A DNA stretch of 64,000 nucleotides from Diprion similis (Eukaryota; Arthropoda; Insecta; Hymenoptera; Diprionidae). Under the pieces are notes generated by a model that did no database searches, was not told the DNA's origin, and saw nothing but the letters and a program-made list of their open reading frames with translations. Both the position numbers and the translations under genes were made by a program. The DNA is taken from positions 21,018,001 through 21,082,000 of the forward strand of contig NC_060112.1 of assembly GCF_021155765.1 (NCBI RefSeq), read 5' to 3'. Below are positions 61,401-64,000 of this stretch, piece by piece. Position 1 is the stretch's first letter. Each line of letters begins with the position of its first letter.

Positions 61401-63300
61401 GGTATTACGATAATTCCCTGACCACGCGTCATCGGGTTTCGAAGCGCAAACGCGGTGGTAACTCGATACTCATCAGCAATTGCTCGCCCGCGGATAATAC
61501 AATGATTAATTACCGGCGGCTACCGTTAAGTAAGCCTAATTTCGTCTCGGACACTTTCTACAAACGGTTGAGAGTGATTTTATTGCGTTTTGTGTAAAAC
61601 CATTTAAAGCCAAAGGTATAAGACTTTGTGGAAACGATTGATCACGCTGCGGAATAAAAGGGCTCGATGTTCCGTTCTCCGGCATTTCTTCTCACGTCGT
61701 CATCTCGATGACCTATTTCGTAAGATTAATTCTCTACAGCGAATTCACGTAAGATATATTAAACACAATCGCGATGTAAGGCATGTAGTGTTGCGACATA
61801 TAAATTCCAAAGATTCGCGATACAGATCGGTAATTTGAGATTTTTGCTCCTAATTTCTTCTCCTTTTTATTTCTCGACGTTTTACGATGGCCTCGCGAGT
61901 GACCAGCTCCCTTGATTTAACACTGTTACGTCGGTCTTCTATCTAAGCCTACGAGGCAACAAAACTGGAGAGGAAAAAACTTTATGCGCTGCGAGTGGTG
62001 CCGCGAAAAAAAAGTCGACAAAACTTTCGTGTAATTTTATTATACTGCTATAGAGTTATGTGAACGGTAATTACGTCATACCTTCACAACCTCCAGTCGA
62101 TGGATAGCTGCGGAAGTGGAAAAACGACAATTCCAACTACTTGTTCACGGGGTTCACGTGTAGCTAAAATCTTTACAACTCTGAGCAAAAATTCAACAAA
62201 TATCAAGATTGTTTGTAACCCTGAAATTGAGGAGCGGAATTACAATAATGCAGCTGTTAGTTTGGCCGCATATACTCGGTTTTTAAAGTTCCTCCTCATT
62301 CTACGCTTCTGACGAATCACAGCCATTAGATCTCAGACGTGAGTAGCTGCAACGGGCCGCGATGTCTACATCGGGTGAAAACGCGTCGTTATCTCTATGA
62401 TCTCTTGAGTTACACTTACCGCAATCCGCGACAAAATCAAATCGAGGCTAGCCTGTGGTCTATGAGTAATACCTGCTCACTTCTCAGACTACGTACCAGC
62501 CTTCGGTCAACCGTCTGCTATTATTTCTTCAATTTCATCAATTTCTATCAGGCTACAGGACTCGATAATATAACTGATGGATTTCACCGGAAATTATCCT
62601 TACCCGATTACTCCATCGTATAACCACTAGTGTGCAGTGTCGATTATTGCTCAATGAGGAATTCAAAAACACTTTGAAAGCAGAGGTTGATTTGAAAATT
62701 ATACTCATAGACATTGAAGTTGTCTTCGGATCGAACTACGTTATATATGTATACATGCAACGTGAGTAGTCGTGTAATTACTCAATTTATATGTTGTGAA
62801 ATTAATATCACGCGGATAAAATTATGCGTATAAGGTATTTTCATATTTTTTATTTTGCGTCAAACTTTTACGACAAATTTCAGCAACCCTCTAATGCAGA
62901 GAGTCAATTCGGAGCAAAGTGTCCGTTTCTAGAAACACAGGGTGATCCTGACTCTGGAGGGTCTGGTTTTCAGCACGATCAGGAATTCCTAGATTCATTT
63001 TTCAGCGCTCGATGATCGGACAAGTGTCAAGTGCTTGTAAACAGTTTTGGCAAAAGGACCGGGGTTATACTGAATAGCTGCCAATTAGTTTATTACTGCG
63101 AGGAAGAATTGAGACAATTGATCGTTGGTACCAGGCTGAATAAACGCACGGGATGATTACATCACGTTTTCATAAAGGAATAAAATTATCTAGCGGTTTG
63201 TTAAATACGGCTGCAGTACAATTGCGAAACAGTTCATGGATTAGAAAACGTGGGTGGTACGAATCTCGATTGTTACAATGGCAAATTTGTATATAAAACA
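58415..63300. other. Non-coding spacer in the cuticle cluster
   Basis: No gene I can support with confidence over about 4.9 kb. The one exon-like stretch is at 62884-63015 and is listed separately. Confidence 0.4.
62884..63015 (+). CDS. Possible orphan 3' exon of an unknown gene
   Basis: After an acceptor-like AAATTTCAG, the frame reads QPSNAESQFGAKCPFLE and goes on to a TGA at 63013-63015. It is acidic/Gly-rich and less AT-rich than its surroundings. AATAAA follows at 63139-63144. I do not recognise the sequence and find no partner exon upstream. It could also be a chance frame; an ATG 60 bases upstream is in frame but opens with a Phe/Tyr-rich intron-like stretch. Confidence 0.22.
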   Translation, partial: QPSNAESQFGAKCPFLETQGDPDSGGSGFQHDQEFLDSFFSAR

Positions 63301-63301
63301 A

Positions 63302-63307
63302 TTTATT
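63302..63307 (-). other. Poly(A) signal of the cuticle gene at the right edge
   Basis: AATAAA on the minus strand, about 100 bp after the stop at 63409. Confidence 0.55.
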
Positions 63308-63408
63308 ATTGGCCTAGCATTATTTACAGTACGTCGATTACTCGCGGGGCATTATATGCCGGTTCTTCACTCCCCGTCCTCTTCTTCTTCTTCCTCTTCT
63401 TTATCACT

Positions 63409-63758
63409 TTACCAGTGTGGTTGGTATCCCTGGGCCGGTTGGAAGGCCCTCTGTGGCTGCTGGTAGGCCTGCTGGGGCTGGTAAGAAGCTTGTTGGGGCT
63501 GGTACGAGGTCGCCGCAGCGTGAGCTGCCAGGTGAGCTGCTGTGGCCTGAGCCACTTCCGGTGTCTCGACGACGCGTCCGTCCCTGTCAGTCGGAGCTGG
63601 GGCGTCGTAACGGATCGGAGAAGAGGCTGCTGGAGCTGCGGCGTAGCCTCGGGCACCCTGAGAGTAGGATCCGGGTCCTGCGTAGGACCTCACGTTGGGG
63701 GCGGAGTTGTACTGGGGGGCTGCTGGGGCGCTGTACCTTTGGGGAGCGGCTGCGTATT
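63409..63758 (-). CDS. C1B-motif cuticle protein, C-terminal exon only (5' part beyond window)
   Basis: The last exon, after acceptor TTCTTCTTCAG, encodes 115 complete codons and a stop, entering in phase 1. It carries Ala/Pro/Tyr-rich sequence, one motif copy (DRDGRVVETPEV with AQATAAHLAAHAA) and a Gln/Pro-rich tail of QPQQ-type repeats (SYQPQQASYQPQQAY and on) ending QGYQPHW. There is no usable start between the acceptor and the window edge, so upstream exons lie past 64000. It differs from its neighbours in the single motif, the Gln-rich tail and the phase-1 intron. It may have a less hydrophilic, more rubber-like role, but that is a guess. Confidence 0.82.
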
Positions 63759-64000
63759 CTGAAGAAGAAGGTAAGGTGGGATAATAAGAGGAAGAAGAGG
63801 ATCATTGACTGAGTTTCTTTTAATTTAGCTCAATTGTTTCAGCTTGTCAGCTTCAAAGACATCTAGAGTATCGTGAAAAACTCGAGAGATTGATTGTGAT
63901 TGATTGATCGAGAGATCGATCGAGAGATCGTGAGTTGGAGTGCCAAAATATGGATTAACCATCGGAGGTTTTAAGCACGATAATAAATCACCACTTTATA

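Noticed and set aside
63587..63805. Minus-strand frame starting MILFFLLLSHLTFFF as a signal peptide for the edge cuticle gene
   Set aside because: It is out of frame with the motif-bearing exon and is made of the acceptor's pyrimidine tract.

Overview
This is a stretch of an insect nuclear genome. It is AT-rich and full of microsatellites. Its genes are split by GT-AG introns of about 80 bp to 2 kb and are spaced by kilobases of non-coding DNA. The gene families are a diaphanous formin, a PABP-interacting MIF4G protein, MYG1 exonuclease and C1B-type pupal cuticle proteins. The cuticle family and gene structures suggest a hymenopteran, perhaps a sawfly, but the species cannot be fixed from the sequence alone. 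The exon models below were built by eye from open frames, splice sites and phase matching. No transcript data or database search was available.

Layout. 1-17.6 kb holds no gene I can support: AT-rich DNA, microsatellites and one palindromic transposon. 17.7-26.9 kb holds diaphanous (dia, + strand), lacking only its short N-terminal coding exon. It carries a striking alternative 2.26-kb coding segment after the DAD. 29.8-32.6 kb holds a Paip1 homologue (+, nine coding exons). 32.6-36.7 kb is non-coding and holds a diverged inverted repeat and a second copy of the palindromic transposon. 36.75-38.96 kb holds MYG1 (+, seven exons, with a mitochondrial-type leader).

39.8-64.0 kb is a cluster of six secreted cuticular proteins (-, -, +, +, -, -). 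Each carries one to three copies of a conserved motif: PLxHDGRVxDTPEV followed by AHAKAAHLAAHA. The five with visible starts share a four-codon first exon (MKxx or MNTL), a phase-0 first intron and a TATA box. This points to one ancestral gene that duplicated and inverted locally. One of the six has an intron inside the motif. Another uses a weak donor that, if skipped, halves the number of motifs. The last runs off the right edge.

The housekeeping genes on the left (actin nucleation, translation control, organelle RNA processing) have no evident functional link to the cuticle cluster. The most notable observations are the two in-phase alternative donors of dia, the two-copy transposon family with long terminal inverted repeats, and the shared architecture of the cuticle cluster.
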